A stretch of 64,000 nucleotides of DNA, taken from NCBI RefSeq assembly GCF_001544515.1, contig NZ_FCOL02000002.1, forward strand, positions 124,001 through 188,000. Direction: 5' to 3'. Source of the stretch: Caballeronia terrestris (GTDB lineage: Bacteria > Pseudomonadota > Gammaproteobacteria > Burkholderiales > Burkholderiaceae). Below, piece by piece: positions 1 to 10,144 of this stretch. The notes under the pieces were generated by a model. The model was not told where the DNA came from, did no database searches, and was given only the letters and a program-made list of their open reading frames with translations. The position numbers and the translations under genes were made by a program. Within the stretch, counting starts at the first letter, position 1. Every line of letters begins with the position of its first letter.

Positions 1-18
1 GGTGGCTCTTTGAAGGCA

Positions 19-49
19 AAACGCCCGGTCTCGCGACCGGGCGTTTTTA
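19..49 (+). terminator. Intrinsic terminator of a gene left of the window
   Basis: A perfect 12-bp inverted repeat (19-30 with 35-46) with a TCGC loop is followed by a T-rich run on the plus strand. It fits a rho-independent terminator for a rightward gene that ends before base 1. Confidence 0.8.
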
Positions 50-120
50 TTTGTGCTGGCTGCGCGCAGCCCGATTCAGGGGCGGCGCAGCTTTCGGAAC
101 CTGCTACTCGCTTGCCGGTC

Positions 121-197
121 GAGCGGTTTGCGAGCGGTTTGCGAGCGGTTTGCGAGCGGTTTGCGAGCGGTTTGCGAGCGGTTTGCGTGCGGCCCGC
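121..197. repeat. 11-bp tandem repeat, six perfect copies plus one degenerate
   Basis: The unit GAGCGGTTTGC is repeated six times without change (121-186) and once more in altered form (187-197). The array lies between the left-hand terminator and the 3' end of sua5 (stop at 246). No gene is supported in 50-245; open frames across the array arise because a stop-free 11-bp unit keeps all frames open. Confidence 0.95.
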
Positions 198-245
198 GTG
201 CGACACGACGCAAAGACGTGTCCGCCCCCCTCTAAAATGCGCGAT

Positions 246-1268
246 TTACTCCTGCGCCTCGAACGCCGCCGCCGCGCGCCCGAGCCGATCATTCACCGCG
301 ATCCACTCGATCGATTCCGGCAGCTTCTCGATCAAAATCCGCTCGACGTTCGCCCTATCCAGCGCGCGCAGCAGGCCGTACAGATCGCGCGCGTAGCTCT
401 GCGGATCTTCCGGCGCGGCGATGAAATGCACGTTCGGCTCGCTCGCCCAATCGCCTGCGCTCGACTTCCGCGCAACCAGCGCAATCTTCCTCTCACCGCC
501 TTCACCATGCGCGGCGAGCAGCGGCGTGATTGCATCGAACGGCAAGAGCGCGAGCGGCGTGCGCGGCGCGTAGTGCGCCTTCAGCGTACCGGAAGCACGC
601 GGCGCGGTCGCATCCGAGCCGTCAGGCAGACGCGGCGCGACGCCAAGCACATCGGCAATCGCCTGCGGGCTCACATGCCCCGGGCGCAACAACGCAGGAA
701 AGCCACGCGACAAATCCAGAATCGTCGATTCGATACCGACGTCCGCCGCGCCGCCGTCCAGCACGTGAACCGCGCTGCCGAACTCGTCGCGCACGTGCTG
801 GGCGGTAGTCGGGCTGACGTGCCCGAAACGGTTCGCCGAAGGCCCCGCCACGCCGCCGTGTCCGCCGCGCCGCGCGCTGAACGCGGTCAGCAGCGACTGC
901 GCGACCGGATGCGACGGACAGCGGATGCCGACAGAATCCTGTCCGCCGCTCACCGCCGCAGGAATATGCGGCGCGCGCTTCAGGATCAGCGTCAAAGGCC
1001 CGGGCCAGAATGCGTCGATCAGCTTGACGGCGTCAGCAGAAAGCGCCCTCACCCAGTAAGCCGGATCACCCGCGGGCGCCAGATGCACGATCACCGGATG
1101 ATTCGCCGGCCGCCCTTTCGCCGCATAGATGCGGGCGATGGCCTTGGGATTCTCGGCATCGCCGCCGAGCCCGTAGACCGTCTCGGTCGGAAACGCGACG
1201 AGTTCGCCCGCGTCGAGCAGCGCCGCCGCTTCGTCGATCTGCGCGGCGCTCGGATAGATGATGCTCAT
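246..1268 (-). CDS. sua5: L-threonylcarbamoyladenylate synthase, Sua5 type
   Basis: Makes threonylcarbamoyl-AMP from threonine, bicarbonate and ATP, the first step of the t6A37 modification of ANN-decoding tRNAs in the cytoplasm. At 340 residues it has the long Sua5 architecture: an N-terminal YrdC-type domain (about 10-200, with KGRP followed by NHPVIVHL, and the GPSANRFG motif) and a C-terminal Sua5 domain (about 215-340). The YrdC-only form is about 190 residues. The ATG lies 10 bp after the purK stop, so it is probably the last gene of the purC-purE-purK-sua5 transcript. No clear terminator follows; an 11-bp repeat array sits downstream. Confidence 0.93.
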   Translation of the reverse strand: MSIIYPSAAQIDEAAALLDAGELVAFPTETVYGLGGDAENPKAIARIYAAKGRPANHPVIVHLAPAGDPAYWVRALSADAVKLIDAFWPGPLTLILKRAPHIPAAVSGGQDSVGIRCPSHPVAQSLLTAFSARRGGHGGVAGPSANRFGHVSPTTAQHVRDEFGSAVHVLDGGAADVGIESTILDLSRGFPALLRPGHVSPQAIADVLGVAPRLPDGSDATAPRASGTLKAHYAPRTPLALLPFDAITPLLAAHGEGGERKIALVARKSSAGDWASEPNVHFIAAPEDPQSYARDLYGLLRALDRANVERILIEKLPESIEWIAVNDRLGRAAAAFEAQE

Positions 1269-1278
1269 CGGCGCCCGC

Positions 1279-2466
1279 TCAATCGAGCGTGATGTGCAGC
1301 ATGCGCGCGCAATCGCGCGCCGCTGTGCGGGCTTCTTCGAGCGTCGGCGCCGTGAAGTTGATGTGCCCCATCTTGCGCCCGGCGCGCGCCTCTTCCTTGC
1401 CGTACAGATGCAGCCGTGCCGCCGGCATCGCGGCGACTTCGGGCCACGGCGGCGTGCGCGACTTGTTGCCGTTGAACCAGACGTCGCCGAGCAGGTTCAG
1501 CATCGCCGCCGGGGAATGCTGGCGCGTGTCGCCGAGCGGCATGCCGGTCATCGCGCGGACCTGCTGCTCGAACTGGCTCGTGGCGCACGCATCGACCGTG
1601 TAGTGTCCCGAGTTGTGCGGACGCGGCGCCATTTCGTTGGCGATCAGCGTGCCGTCCTCGAGAATGAAGAACTCGACGCACAGCACGCCGATATAGCCCA
1701 GCTTCGCGGCGATCGTGAGCGCGGCGTCCTGCGCCTGCGCGACGAGCGCGGCCGGCGCGTCCGGCGCGGGCACGACGGTTTTCGCGAGGATGCCGTTCAT
1801 GTGCGTGTTCTGCGCGAGCGGGAAGACGGCGGACTTGCCGTCGCCGCCGCGCGCAATCAGCACCGACACTTCGAATTTGAGCGGCATGCGTTTTTCGAGC
1901 ACGCAAGACACGCCGGACAGCGACGCATACGCCGTACGCACCTCATCGACGTTGCGCACGCCGACCTGGCCCTTGCCGTCGTAGCCGAGACGCGCCGTCT
2001 TGAGGATGCCGGGCAGCACGGCGGCGATCTTCTCGTCGGGCAGCGCGGCGAGCGCTTCCGGCGAGTCGATCACGACGTGCGGCGCGACCGGCACGCCCGC
2101 GTCGCAGATGAAGCGCTTCTCGGCCACGCGGTCCTGCGCGATCGCCACGCACGCCGCCGCCGGGCTCACGAACGTGCAGTTCGCGAGGAATTCGAGGCTC
2201 GCGGCCGGCACGTTCTCGAATTCCGTCGATACCGCCGCGCACAGCCGGCCGAGCTCGGTGAGCGCGGCTTTGTCGTCGTAGGCGGCGCGGATGTGGCGGT
2301 CGGCGACGGCGCCCGCCGGGCTCGTCTCGTCCGGATCGAGGACGGCGACGCGATAGCCCATCGACTGCGCGGCGAAACAGAACATGCGGCCGAGCTGGCC
2401 GCCACCGACCATGCCGAGCCAGGCGCCGGGCAGGATGGGTGAAACCGGAGAGTTGTGTGGGTTCAT
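1279..2466 (-). CDS. purK: 5-(carboxyamino)imidazole ribonucleotide synthase PurK
   Basis: ATP-dependent carboxylation of AIR to N5-CAIR in de novo purine synthesis; the product is passed to PurE. The 395-residue protein has the ATP-grasp layout: an N-terminal GGGQLGRM motif (about residue 22), GYDGKGQ in the ATP-binding region, and the metal/ATP-site segment [20 protein letters not shown]. Length is slightly above the usual 355-390. It lies 48 bp after purE and 10 bp before sua5 on the same strand, consistent with one operon. Confidence 0.96.
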   Translation of the reverse strand: MNPHNSPVSPILPGAWLGMVGGGQLGRMFCFAAQSMGYRVAVLDPDETSPAGAVADRHIRAAYDDKAALTELGRLCAAVSTEFENVPAASLEFLANCTFVSPAAACVAIAQDRVAEKRFICDAGVPVAPHVVIDSPEALAALPDEKIAAVLPGILKTARLGYDGKGQVGVRNVDEVRTAYASLSGVSCVLEKRMPLKFEVSVLIARGGDGKSAVFPLAQNTHMNGILAKTVVPAPDAPAALVAQAQDAALTIAAKLGYIGVLCVEFFILEDGTLIANEMAPRPHNSGHYTVDACATSQFEQQVRAMTGMPLGDTRQHSPAAMLNLLGDVWFNGNKSRTPPWPEVAAMPAARLHLYGKEEARAGRKMGHINFTAPTLEEARTAARDCARMLHITLD

Positions 2467-2514
2467 CTTGGTCTGGTCAGGGCCGCTCGCGCGGCTGGGG
2501 ATGCTTGGGGCGAA

Positions 2515-3033
2515 TCAAAGCGGCGGCAGGACCATCGCGTGCGCTGCTTCGTTCTGGCGCACGCGAAACGCGGCAAGGCGCTCGGCGTACTCTTCGTTCG
2601 TGCCGCTCAACAGGGATACCGCGAAAAGCGCCGCGTTCGCCGCGCCCGCCTCGCCGATCGCGAACGTCGCGACCGGCACGCCCTTGGGCATCTGCACGAT
2701 CGAATGCAGCGAATCGACGCCCTTCAGGTACTTGCTCGCCACCGGCACGCCGAGCACCGGCACGGTCGTTTTCGCGGCGAGCATGCCCGGCAGATGCGCC
2801 GCGCCGCCCGCGCCCGCGATGATCGCGCGCAGGCCGCGACCGCGCGCGGTTTCGGCGTAGTCGAACATTTCGTCCGGCATGCGATGCGCCGAGACGACCT
2901 TCGCCTCGTACGGCACGCCGAATTCCTGCAGGATCGCGACCGCGTTCTTCATCACGTCCCAGTCGGAACTGGAGCCCATCAGCACGCCGATCAACGGCGC
3001 GTCGTGCTTGTGTGCGGTCTGTACGTCGCTCAT
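2515..3033 (-). CDS. purE: N5-CAIR mutase PurE (class I)
   Basis: Converts N5-CAIR to CAIR, acting directly after PurK. The 172-residue protein carries the class I signatures: GSSSDWDVM at about 20, SAHRMPDEM (the SAHR loop with the catalytic histidine), and [13 protein letters not shown]. The start lies 18 bp after the purC stop, so purC, purE and purK form a tight purine cluster. Presence of purK supports class I rather than the AIR carboxylase-type class II. Confidence 0.97.
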   Translation of the reverse strand: MSDVQTAHKHDAPLIGVLMGSSSDWDVMKNAVAILQEFGVPYEAKVVSAHRMPDEMFDYAETARGRGLRAIIAGAGGAAHLPGMLAAKTTVPVLGVPVASKYLKGVDSLHSIVQMPKGVPVATFAIGEAGAANAALFAVSLLSGTNEEYAERLAAFRVRQNEAAHAMVLPPL

Positions 3034-3051
3034 CTATGTGTCCCGGTCAGG

Positions 3052-3954
3052 TTAAACGAGCGATTGCCCGGTCAGGCGTTGCAGCGCCTCTTCGTACTTT
3101 TCCGCCGTCTTGGCGATCACGTCGTCCGGCAGCTTCGGCGCGGGCGGTTCCTTCTTCCATGGCTGCGTTTCGAGCCAGTCGCGCACGAACTGCTTGTCGA
3201 ACGACGGCGGGTTCGTGCCGACCTGATAACCGTCGGCGGGCCAGAAACGCGACGAATCGGCGGTCAGCACTTCGTCCATCAGATACAGCTCGCCGCGATT
3301 GTCGAGCCCGAACTCGAACTTCGTATCCGCGATGATGATGCCGCGCGTCGCCGCGTATTCGGCCGCTTCCTTGTACAGCCTGATGGAAATGTCGCGGATC
3401 GTCGCCGAGAGTTCGGTGCCGATGCGGCGTTCCATCTCATCGTAGGCGATGTTTTCGTCGTGATGGCCCATTTCGGCCTTCGCGGCGGGCGTGAAGATCG
3501 GCTCGGGCAGCTTTTGCGCGTTTTGCAGGCCCGGCGGCAGCTCGACGCCGCACACCGCGCCCGTCGCCTGATAGTCCTTCCAGCCGCTGCCCGCGAGATA
3601 GCCGCGCACCACAGCCTCGACGAGAATCGGCTCCAGGCGCTTCACCACGACCGCGCGCCCTTTCACCTGCTCGGCTTCATCGGCCGCGACGACGGTCGCC
3701 GGATCGATGCCGGTGTTGTGGTTCGGCACGATGTGCGAAAGCTTCGCGAACCAGAAATCGGCCATCTGGTTGAGTACACGGCCCTTGTTCGGAATCGGTT
3801 CGCCCATGATCACGTCGAAGGCGGAGAGGCGATCGGTCGTGACGATCAGGAGCTTGTCCTGGCCGACGGCGTAGTTGTCACGGACCTTGCCGCGTCCGAG
3901 CAGCGGCAACGATTTGATCGTGGATTCGAGAAGTGTGGAACGCGCAGTAGACAT
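3052..3954 (-). CDS. purC: SAICAR synthase PurC
   Basis: Phosphoribosylaminoimidazole-succinocarboxamide synthase: ligates aspartate to CAIR using ATP. About 300 residues, the longer SAICAR synthetase subtype, with GRGKVRDNY near the start, TDRLSAFDV, and the conserved DTKFEFG segment. I chose the ATG at 3954 (product starts MSTARST); an in-frame ATG nine codons upstream adds residues with no similarity to the family. It is the promoter-proximal gene of the purine cluster and is separated from fba upstream by two hairpins. Confidence 0.95.
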   Translation of the reverse strand: MSTARSTLLESTIKSLPLLGRGKVRDNYAVGQDKLLIVTTDRLSAFDVIMGEPIPNKGRVLNQMADFWFAKLSHIVPNHNTGIDPATVVAADEAEQVKGRAVVVKRLEPILVEAVVRGYLAGSGWKDYQATGAVCGVELPPGLQNAQKLPEPIFTPAAKAEMGHHDENIAYDEMERRIGTELSATIRDISIRLYKEAAEYAATRGIIIADTKFEFGLDNRGELYLMDEVLTADSSRFWPADGYQVGTNPPSFDKQFVRDWLETQPWKKEPPAPKLPDDVIAKTAEKYEEALQRLTGQSLV

Positions 3955-4035
3955 CGTGATCGACCAGAAAAAATGCCGCAAAAATAAAAGCCAAACGCCG
4001 TTCCCCGGAAAGGCAGGAACGGCGGCGGGTCAAAA

Positions 4036-4076
4036 ATCGAATAAAACTCAAACGGGCTCCGTGACGGAACCCGTTG
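4036..4076 (-). terminator. Intrinsic terminator after fba
   Basis: On the minus strand a hairpin (arms AACGGG 4051-4056 and CCCGTT 4070-4075, with an inner CCG/CGG pairing) is followed by TTGAGTTTTATT. A second hairpin (arms 3998-4005 and 4016-4023) with its own T-rich tail follows before purC. Together they should isolate fba from the purine genes. Confidence 0.7.
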
Positions 4077-4099
4077 ATTTTACTCGCTCAATCTCAAAA

Positions 4100-5164
4100 T
4101 CATTTGACGATCTGTGCCAGTTCGCCGGACTTGTACTTCTCGGCGATCTTGTCGAGCGGGATCGGCTTGATCTTGCCGGCCTGTCCTTCGCAGCCGAATT
4201 GCATGTAGCGCTCGAGGCAGATCTTCTTCGCCGCCTCGCGCGCGGGCTTCAGGTAGTCGCGCGGATCGAACTTCGTCGGGTTTTCCACGAAGTAGCGGCG
4301 GATGGCGGCGGTGATCGCCAGGCGCAGATCGGTGTCGATGTTCACCTTGCGCACGCCGTGCTTGATGCCTTCCTGGATTTCCTCGACCGGCACGCCGTAG
4401 GTTTCCTTCATGTCGCCACCGAATTCGCGGATGTCGGCGAGCAGATTCTGCGGCACCGACGACGAGCCGTGCATCACGAGGTGCGTATTCGGGATGCGCT
4501 GGTGGATTTCCTTGATGCGCTGGATCGCGAGGATGTCGCCCGTGGGCTTCTTCGTGAACTTGTAAGCGCCGTGCGAGGTGCCGATCGCGATGGCGAGCGC
4601 GTCGCACTGCGTCTGTTTCACGAAGTCGGCCGCTTGCTCGACGTCGGTCAGGAGCTGCTCGCGCGTCATCGTGCCTTCGGCGCCGTGGCCGTCTTCCTTG
4701 TCGCCCTTCATGGTTTCCAGCGAGCCGAGCACGCCCAGTTCCGCTTCCACCGTGACGCCGATCGAATGCGCCATTTCCACGACCTTGCGCGACACATCGA
4801 CGTTGTATTCATACGATGCCACCGACTTGCCGTCCGCTTCGAGCGAGCCGTCCATCATCACGCTGGTGAAACCGCTCCTGATCGCCGCCATGCAGACCGC
4901 CGGCGACTGGCCGTGATCCTGGTGCATCACGACCGGAATATGCGGATACGACTCGACCGCCGCTTCGATCAGATGGCGCAGGAACGCTTCGCCCGCGTAC
5001 TTCCGCGCACCCGCCGACGCCTGCATGATGACCGGCGCGTTCACTTCGTTCGCGGCCGCCATGATGGCCTGCACCTGCTCCAGATTGTTCACGTTGAATG
5101 CCGGGAGGCCGTAGCCGTTTTCGGCTGCGTGATCCAGCAACTGACGCATTGATACGAGAGGCAT
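4100..5164 (-). CDS. fba: Class II fructose-bisphosphate aldolase
   Basis: Cleaves fructose 1,6-bisphosphate to dihydroxyacetone phosphate and glyceraldehyde 3-phosphate, or the reverse in gluconeogenesis. At 354 residues it fits the zinc-dependent class II family: MHQDHGQSP (first metal-ligand region), the acidic loop with GSLEADG, and [10 protein letters not shown] with a later metal histidine. The ATG at 5164 has GGAG eight bases upstream. It follows pgk and pyk on the same strand, so three glycolytic genes are consecutive, although hairpins separate them. Confidence 0.96.
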   Translation of the reverse strand: MPLVSMRQLLDHAAENGYGLPAFNVNNLEQVQAIMAAANEVNAPVIMQASAGARKYAGEAFLRHLIEAAVESYPHIPVVMHQDHGQSPAVCMAAIRSGFTSVMMDGSLEADGKSVASYEYNVDVSRKVVEMAHSIGVTVEAELGVLGSLETMKGDKEDGHGAEGTMTREQLLTDVEQAADFVKQTQCDALAIAIGTSHGAYKFTKKPTGDILAIQRIKEIHQRIPNTHLVMHGSSSVPQNLLADIREFGGDMKETYGVPVEEIQEGIKHGVRKVNIDTDLRLAITAAIRRYFVENPTKFDPRDYLKPAREAAKKICLERYMQFGCEGQAGKIKPIPLDKIAEKYKSGELAQIVK

Positions 5165-5316
5165 TACTGATACTCCGTGAATGAAACCGTGGCCGGGCGT
5201 GCGGCCTCATTTTTTAAGATTTTAGCGAAAAGGAGGCACCATTTCGGTGCGTTTCCTGCTTTTCACGTCGCCATCGGCGTTCACGGGGTGCGCCCGCGAA
5301 CGCCGCACATCCTTCG

Positions 5317-6753
5317 TCAGAACGCCTCGCCGACGCGCACGATCTTCAGCGTATTCGTGCCGCCCGCCTGCCCCATCGGCTCGCCGACGGTCAGCACGAC
5401 CATGTCGCCGCGCGCCGCGTAACCCTTGCTCACCACCACTTCCAGCGCCTGATGCAGCGCCGTGTCGCGGTCGGTGCTGGTGTCGAGGTGCAGCGACGTC
5501 ACGTTGCGATAGAGCGCCATCGTCCGCTCGCTGCCGACGCGCGGCGTGAGCGCGAAGATCGGCACGTGCGTCCAGTGGCGCGACATCCAGAGCGCCGTCG
5601 CGCCCGATTCAGTCAACGCGACGATCGCCTTTGCGCCCAGGTGATAGGCCGTGAAGAGCGCGCCCATCGCGATCGACTGGTCGATGCGCGTGAACGTGCG
5701 GTCGAGGAAATCCTTGTCGAGCTGGGAATCTTCAGACTTCTCCGCTTCGACGCAGATCGCCGCCATCGTCTCGATGGTCGTCACCGGGTATTTGCCGGCG
5801 GCGGTTTCGGCGGAGAGCATCACGGCGTCGGTGCCGTCGAGCACGGCGTTCGCCACGTCCGACACTTCCGCGCGCGTCGGCACGGGCGCGTGGATCATCG
5901 ATTCCATCATCTGCGTGGCCGTGATCACGAGCTTGTTCGACTCGCGCGCCATGCGGATCATGCGCTTTTGCAGCGCCGGAACCGCCGCGTTACCGACTTC
6001 CACGGCCAGATCGCCGCGCGCGACCATGATGCCGTCCGACGCGTCGAGGATGCCCTGCAGCGCCGGAATGGCTTCCGCGCGCTCGATCTTCGCGATCATC
6101 TTCGGCTTGATGCCGTACGGCTGGCCCGCGATGTTCGCCAGTTGACGCGCCATTTCCATGTCGGTAGCGTTCTTCGGGAAGGACACGGCGACGAAATCCG
6201 CGCCGAGCGACATCGCCGTCTTGATGTCCTCCATATCCTTTTCGGTCAGCGCCGGGGCCGTCAGGCCGCCGCCCTGGCGGTTGATGCCCTTGTTGTTCGA
6301 CAGCTCGCCGCCGACCTTGACCGTCGTGTGAATCTCCTCGCCGATCACGCGCACGACGTCGAGGACGATCAGGCCGTCGTTGAGGAGCAGCACGTCGCCG
6401 GGGCGCAGGTCGCGCGGCAGGTCTTTGTAGTCGAGGCCGCAGCGGTCGTTGTTGCCGAGCTGGCAGTTGGCGTCGAGGATGAACGGATTGCCCGCGACGA
6501 GCAACGTCTTGCCGTTCTCGAACTTGCCGACGCGAATCTTCGGGCCCTGCAGGTCGGCCATCAGCGCGACTTCGCGGCCGACCTTGCGCGCCGCCTCGCG
6601 GACCCATTCGGCGCGCTGGCGGTGATCGTCGGCGGTGCCGTGCGAGAAGTTGAAGCGGACGACGTCGAGTCCCGCCTGCATCATCTGGAGCAGGATTTCG
6701 GGGCTGCTCGATGCCGGGCCGATCGTGGCCACAATCTTGGTAGCGCGATGCAT
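5317..6753 (-). CDS. pyk: Pyruvate kinase
   Basis: Transfers phosphate from phosphoenolpyruvate to ADP, the last glycolytic step. Starting at the ATG at 6753 (product MHRATKIVATIGPASSS) it has 478 residues, the family length, and is preceded by GAGGA six bases upstream. The catalytic segment MVARGDLAVE, the ATQMMESMI signature and the C-terminal regulatory domain (VALTESGATALW) are present. The frame stays open for 109 more codons upstream to 7080, but that stretch lacks a ribosome site at its TTG and does not resemble the family. Confidence 0.95.
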   Translation of the reverse strand: MHRATKIVATIGPASSSPEILLQMMQAGLDVVRFNFSHGTADDHRQRAEWVREAARKVGREVALMADLQGPKIRVGKFENGKTLLVAGNPFILDANCQLGNNDRCGLDYKDLPRDLRPGDVLLLNDGLIVLDVVRVIGEEIHTTVKVGGELSNNKGINRQGGGLTAPALTEKDMEDIKTAMSLGADFVAVSFPKNATDMEMARQLANIAGQPYGIKPKMIAKIERAEAIPALQGILDASDGIMVARGDLAVEVGNAAVPALQKRMIRMARESNKLVITATQMMESMIHAPVPTRAEVSDVANAVLDGTDAVMLSAETAAGKYPVTTIETMAAICVEAEKSEDSQLDKDFLDRTFTRIDQSIAMGALFTAYHLGAKAIVALTESGATALWMSRHWTHVPIFALTPRVGSERTMALYRNVTSLHLDTSTDRDTALHQALEVVVSKGYAARGDMVVLTVGEPMGQAGGTNTLKIVRVGEAF

Positions 6754-7084
6754 GTCATTCCTCGTCTGGGTGGAGTCGCCTGGAAAGGCGCTGCGAGCAT
6801 GTTGCGCGGCGGGCGAAGTATTGCTCTCCGTACGCAATTGCGCGCCGGATCGGGCCGGCGTCGCTTTCTGGGTGTTCTGTAACGCCTCGCCGTTCGTGCC
6901 GCCGATCAGCACCGCCGATGCGTTGGCGAGCGCGGCGGCGTCCGGCGTTTCGGGTGGTCCGACGGTTTCGGCGGCCTGTTCCGAGCCTTCCGGCGCGGTG
7001 ACGGCGTCGTTGCCGGTCTCGTCCTGTGCGCGCCCGGCCTCTGGCGCGCCCTTCTTCTCCGGCCTGGTTCGAGCGATCAAGCGC
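6754..7084. other. pgk-pyk intergenic stretch
   Basis: This 331-base gap between the pgk stop and the pyk start contains no supported gene. Its only notable property is that the pyk frame stays open through it. I see no strong terminator hairpin, so pgk-pyk read-through is possible. Confidence 0.5.
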
Positions 7085-8275
7085 TCAAGCCCGCGACTCG
7101 AGCACTTCGACCGCCGGCAGCGTCTTGCCTTCCAGGAATTCCAGGAACGCGCCGCCGCCGGTGGAGATGTAGCTGATCTTGTCGTGGATGTTGTATTTCG
7201 CGATGGCCGCGAGCGTGTCGCCGCCGCCCGCGATCGAGAACGCCGACGAATTCGCGATCGCGTCCGCGAGCGTCTTCGTGCCGTTGCCGAACTGGTCGAA
7301 TTCGAACACGCCGACCGGCCCGTTCCACACTATCGTGCCCGCTTTTTCCAGTTGCGCCGCCAGCGCCTTGGCGGTGTCCGGGCCGATATCGAGGATCAGG
7401 TCGTCGTCGGTGACCTGATCGACGGATTTCGTTTCCGCCTTCGCCGTCGCCGCGAACTCCTTCGCCGTCACGACATCCGACGGAATCGGCACCGACGCAC
7501 CGCGCGCACGGGCTTCAGCGATGATCGCCTTCGCTTCGTCGACGAGATCGGCTTCCGCGAGCGACTTGCCGATCTTCAGGTCCGACGCCAGCATGAACGT
7601 ATTCGCGATCCCGCCGCCGACGATCAGCTGATCCACCTTCGACGCCAGCGATTTCAGGATGGTGAGCTTCGTCGACACCTTCGACCCCGCGACGATCGCG
7701 ACCAGCGGACGCTTCGGGTTGCCGAGCGCCTTGCCGAGCGCGTCGAGTTCGGCGGCGAGCAGCGGCCCCGCGCACGCGATGGGCGCGTACTTCGCGATGC
7801 CGTTCGTCGTGGCTTCGGCGCGATGCGCGGTGCCGAACGCGTCGTTCACGTAGATGTCGCAGAGCTTCGCGAGCTTTTGCGCGAGCGCGTCGTCGTTCTT
7901 CTTCTCGCCCTTGTTGCAGCGGCAGTTTTCGAGCAGCACGACGTTGCCCGGCTGCACGTCCACGCCATCGGCCCAGTCGGCGACCAGCGGCACATCGCGG
8001 CCAAGCAGTTCCGACAGGCGCTTTGCGACCGGCGCGAGCGAGTCTTCCGGCTTGAACTGGCCTTCGGTAGGACGGCCGAGGTGCGACGTGACCATCACGG
8101 CGGCGCCGGCGGCGAGCGCGTCACGGATGGCCGGAACCGACGCGCGCACGCGGGTGTCTTCGGTGATGTTGCCCTGGTCGTCCTGCGGAACGTTGAGGTC
8201 GGCGCGGATGAAAACGCGCTTGCCTGAGACTTTGCCTTCGGCGATCAAATCGGTGAAACGCAGTACTTTCGTCAT
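7085..8275 (-). CDS. pgk: Phosphoglycerate kinase
   Basis: Interconverts 1,3-bisphosphoglycerate + ADP and 3-phosphoglycerate + ATP. At 396 residues it matches the family. The N-terminal substrate region has RADLNVP and HLGRPTEG, the hinge has GGAKVSTKL-like [10 protein letters not shown], and the C-terminal nucleotide region has WNGPVGVFE and STGGGAFLE. The ATG at 8275 gives product MTKVLRF; a TTG three codons upstream is less likely. The GAK of most family members is GSK here ([10 protein letters not shown]), a small deviation seen directly. Confidence 0.96.
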   Translation of the reverse strand: MTKVLRFTDLIAEGKVSGKRVFIRADLNVPQDDQGNITEDTRVRASVPAIRDALAAGAAVMVTSHLGRPTEGQFKPEDSLAPVAKRLSELLGRDVPLVADWADGVDVQPGNVVLLENCRCNKGEKKNDDALAQKLAKLCDIYVNDAFGTAHRAEATTNGIAKYAPIACAGPLLAAELDALGKALGNPKRPLVAIVAGSKVSTKLTILKSLASKVDQLIVGGGIANTFMLASDLKIGKSLAEADLVDEAKAIIAEARARGASVPIPSDVVTAKEFAATAKAETKSVDQVTDDDLILDIGPDTAKALAAQLEKAGTIVWNGPVGVFEFDQFGNGTKTLADAIANSSAFSIAGGGDTLAAIAKYNIHDKISYISTGGGAFLEFLEGKTLPAVEVLESRA

Positions 8276-8736
8276 GGGAGTCAACGTGTTTAGAGAAGCG
8301 GTTCGGGCGAAGAAAAGACCGGCTTGGCGGCCGGCCGGGGCATCAGGTCCGCGCGGCGCCGGTCGGAGCCGCGCCGGGGTAGCGGCTCGACTCGTCGGCT
8401 TTCATCGGCTGGAGACGCCGGGCGGAAGCATGTTTCGGACTGATTCGCGCGCGGCGTCGTTGAAAAGAAGCGCTCGACACTACGCGGGCATTGCATGCAA
8501 GGGATGCGGGGAAGGTTGCCGGCCTGCCGCGGCGTGATCGGAGAGACGATCGTGCCGCGAGTGGTGAAGCTGTTGCGCAGTGACTGCCGGAAACTCGTTC
8601 GACCTCATTCGATGCGACAGCAAGGCCGACATTTTAACCGATACGCATGACGCTCCAACGCGCGCAATCCATGATGGCGCGTATTTGAGATGCAGCGCCC
8701 GCGTTGCGTGGTATGACGCGGCGCAGCAATAGGGAG
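8276..8736. other. Gene-free leader region upstream of pgk
   Basis: No protein-coding gene is supported here; the open frames are GC-driven. A candidate minus-strand promoter is visible: TTGGAG (8658-8653), a 16-base spacer and TAAAAT (8636-8631), which would give pgk an untranslated leader of roughly 350 bases. No riboswitch class was recognised. Confidence 0.4.
8631..8658 (-). promoter_or_regulatory. Candidate sigma-70 promoter for pgk
   Basis: Minus-strand TTGGAG, 16-base spacer, TAAAAT. The match is four of six and five of six to the consensus boxes. Position is far from the pgk start, so this is a candidate only. Confidence 0.35.
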
Positions 8737-9060
8737 TCAGGTCCCGAGCCGTAGAGCCGTGAAGATCAGCATCCCGACGACGATCGTGCCGAGCATGCTG
8801 CGGCGCCACAAATACCAGGCGAGCCCGGCCAGCGACGCATACAGCGCGTGATTGCCGAGGCCGATCGAAATGCCGTGCGGCGTCTCGACGAGATCCGGCA
8901 CGACGACGGCGGCGAGCGCGGCGGCAGGCGCGTAGCGCAGCGCGCGCTGCACGCGATCGGGCAGGATCATGCGTTCGCCGCCGATCAGGAAGAGCGCGCG
9001 GGTGATCAGCGTGACGAGTCCCATGCCGGCGATCGCGAGCCAGATTTGCAGGGTGCTCAT
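8737..9060 (-). CDS. azlD: AzlD family branched-chain amino acid exporter subunit
   Basis: Small subunit of the AzlCD (LIV-E) exporter in the inner membrane, which exports branched-chain amino acids. The 107-residue product is almost entirely hydrophobic with four predicted helices (about 5-25, 40-58, 68-88 and 88-106). The ATG at 9060 overlaps the azlC stop by four bases (ATGA), the usual translational coupling for this pair. Longer upstream frames are shadows of azlC. The neighbouring divergent ilvE supports a role in branched-chain amino acid balance. Confidence 0.9.
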   Translation of the reverse strand: MSTLQIWLAIAGMGLVTLITRALFLIGGERMILPDRVQRALRYAPAAALAAVVVPDLVETPHGISIGLGNHALYASLAGLAWYLWRRSMLGTIVVGMLIFTALRLGT

Positions 9061-9839
9061 CGGGCGTTCCGGGTGGTGTCGCGCTGCCTTTCCGGCGCTG
9101 GCGCGGTCTTTCGCACCGCCCGTCCGATGATCACGTCCGCGCACGCTCCCGCCGCGAGCGCGGCGAACACCGCGAGCGGCAGGCCGAGCCGGTACGGCAA
9201 ATCGAACGCCAGCAACGCGACGACGCTCGCGACGGCGACCGCCGCCAGCGTCGAGCGGGTCGCGATCGCGGAGACGATCAGCGGGATCAGCGCGAGCGTG
9301 CCGGCCAGTTCCAGGCCCCAGTCGTCGGGGAAAAGGCTTGCGAGCAGAATCCCCGCAATCGACGAAACCTGCCACGACGACCAGCTCGTCACCGCCAGTC
9401 CCCAGAAGAACGCCTCCTTGCCGGGCTGGAAACCGGTCGGGGAATTACACTTGGCGAACATCAGCCAGATGATGTCGCCGTTGAAATAGCCGAGTACGAG
9501 CCGCCGCCACAGCGGCAAATAGGCGAAGTGCGGCGCGAGACCGGCGCTGAAGATCACGAAGCGCAGATTGACCATCGCGGCGGTCAGGAGGATCGTCCAG
9601 AGCGGCAGCTTGGCGGCGAAGAGCGGCAAGACGGCCAGTTGCGACGACCCTGCGTACACCGCGAGCGACATGCCGAGCGCCTGCGGGACGCTCAAAACGG
9701 ACTTCGTCATCGCGATGCCGGTGACGAGGCCCCAGGAAAACGTCGCCAGAACGGCGGGGGAAAACGTATGGATGCCGTCGAGGAACGCGCGGCGATTCGT
9801 GTCGGACAGCCGGTCGAGCATGGATGAGGAGCGAGCCAT
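9057..9839 (-). CDS. azlC: AzlC family branched-chain amino acid exporter subunit
   Basis: Large subunit of the AzlCD exporter. The 260-residue protein has the family's N-terminal signature (FSWGLVTGIAMTKSVL, about 34-49) and about six to eight hydrophobic helices. I chose the ATG at 9839 (product MARSSSMLD) because the frame further upstream is rich in arginine and unlike a membrane protein. A perfect TATAAT lies on the minus strand at 9908-9903, 64 bases upstream, with a poor -35. It is divergent from ilvE. Confidence 0.92.
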   Translation of the reverse strand: MARSSSMLDRLSDTNRRAFLDGIHTFSPAVLATFSWGLVTGIAMTKSVLSVPQALGMSLAVYAGSSQLAVLPLFAAKLPLWTILLTAAMVNLRFVIFSAGLAPHFAYLPLWRRLVLGYFNGDIIWLMFAKCNSPTGFQPGKEAFFWGLAVTSWSSWQVSSIAGILLASLFPDDWGLELAGTLALIPLIVSAIATRSTLAAVAVASVVALLAFDLPYRLGLPLAVFAALAAGACADVIIGRAVRKTAPAPERQRDTTRNAR

Positions 9840-10144
9840 CGCGCGGCCGGGCCGGTTGCGCGAGGAATCGGTTTGAAGTGGGGTCGCCGTGGCGAAAGGC
9901 GGATTATAGCTTCGGGACAGCATGAAAACGCCTGCCAGAACCCGCGCCGATCGCTCGAACCCGCCCGTTCTGCACTGAAAAGACGCTAAAATGACGGTCT
10001 TTCGCCGCCTTCCGGGCAGCCCGCGCGGGGCACGAAGTGGTGTCTGTAAAGCACCGCCGCCGCGCCTTGAACATGCCTGGACGCCTGCTTCGAAGCCCGC
10101 CCCGCAATACTGACCCGGAACACGCAACTCGCTAGGAGAATTGT
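9840..10144. other. azlC-ilvE divergent control region
   Basis: No gene is supported. On the minus strand TATAAT (9908-9903) is a candidate -10 box for azlCD. On the plus strand TAAAAT (9988-9993) may serve ilvE, about 150 bases upstream of its start. Neither has a convincing -35. An Lrp-type operator would be expected biologically, but I could not identify one by eye. Confidence 0.4.

Noticed and set aside
10-396. Open frames across the 11-bp array near the left edge
   Set aside because: They are repeat-driven and overlap the sua5 3' end; there is no ribosome site and no similarity to a protein family.
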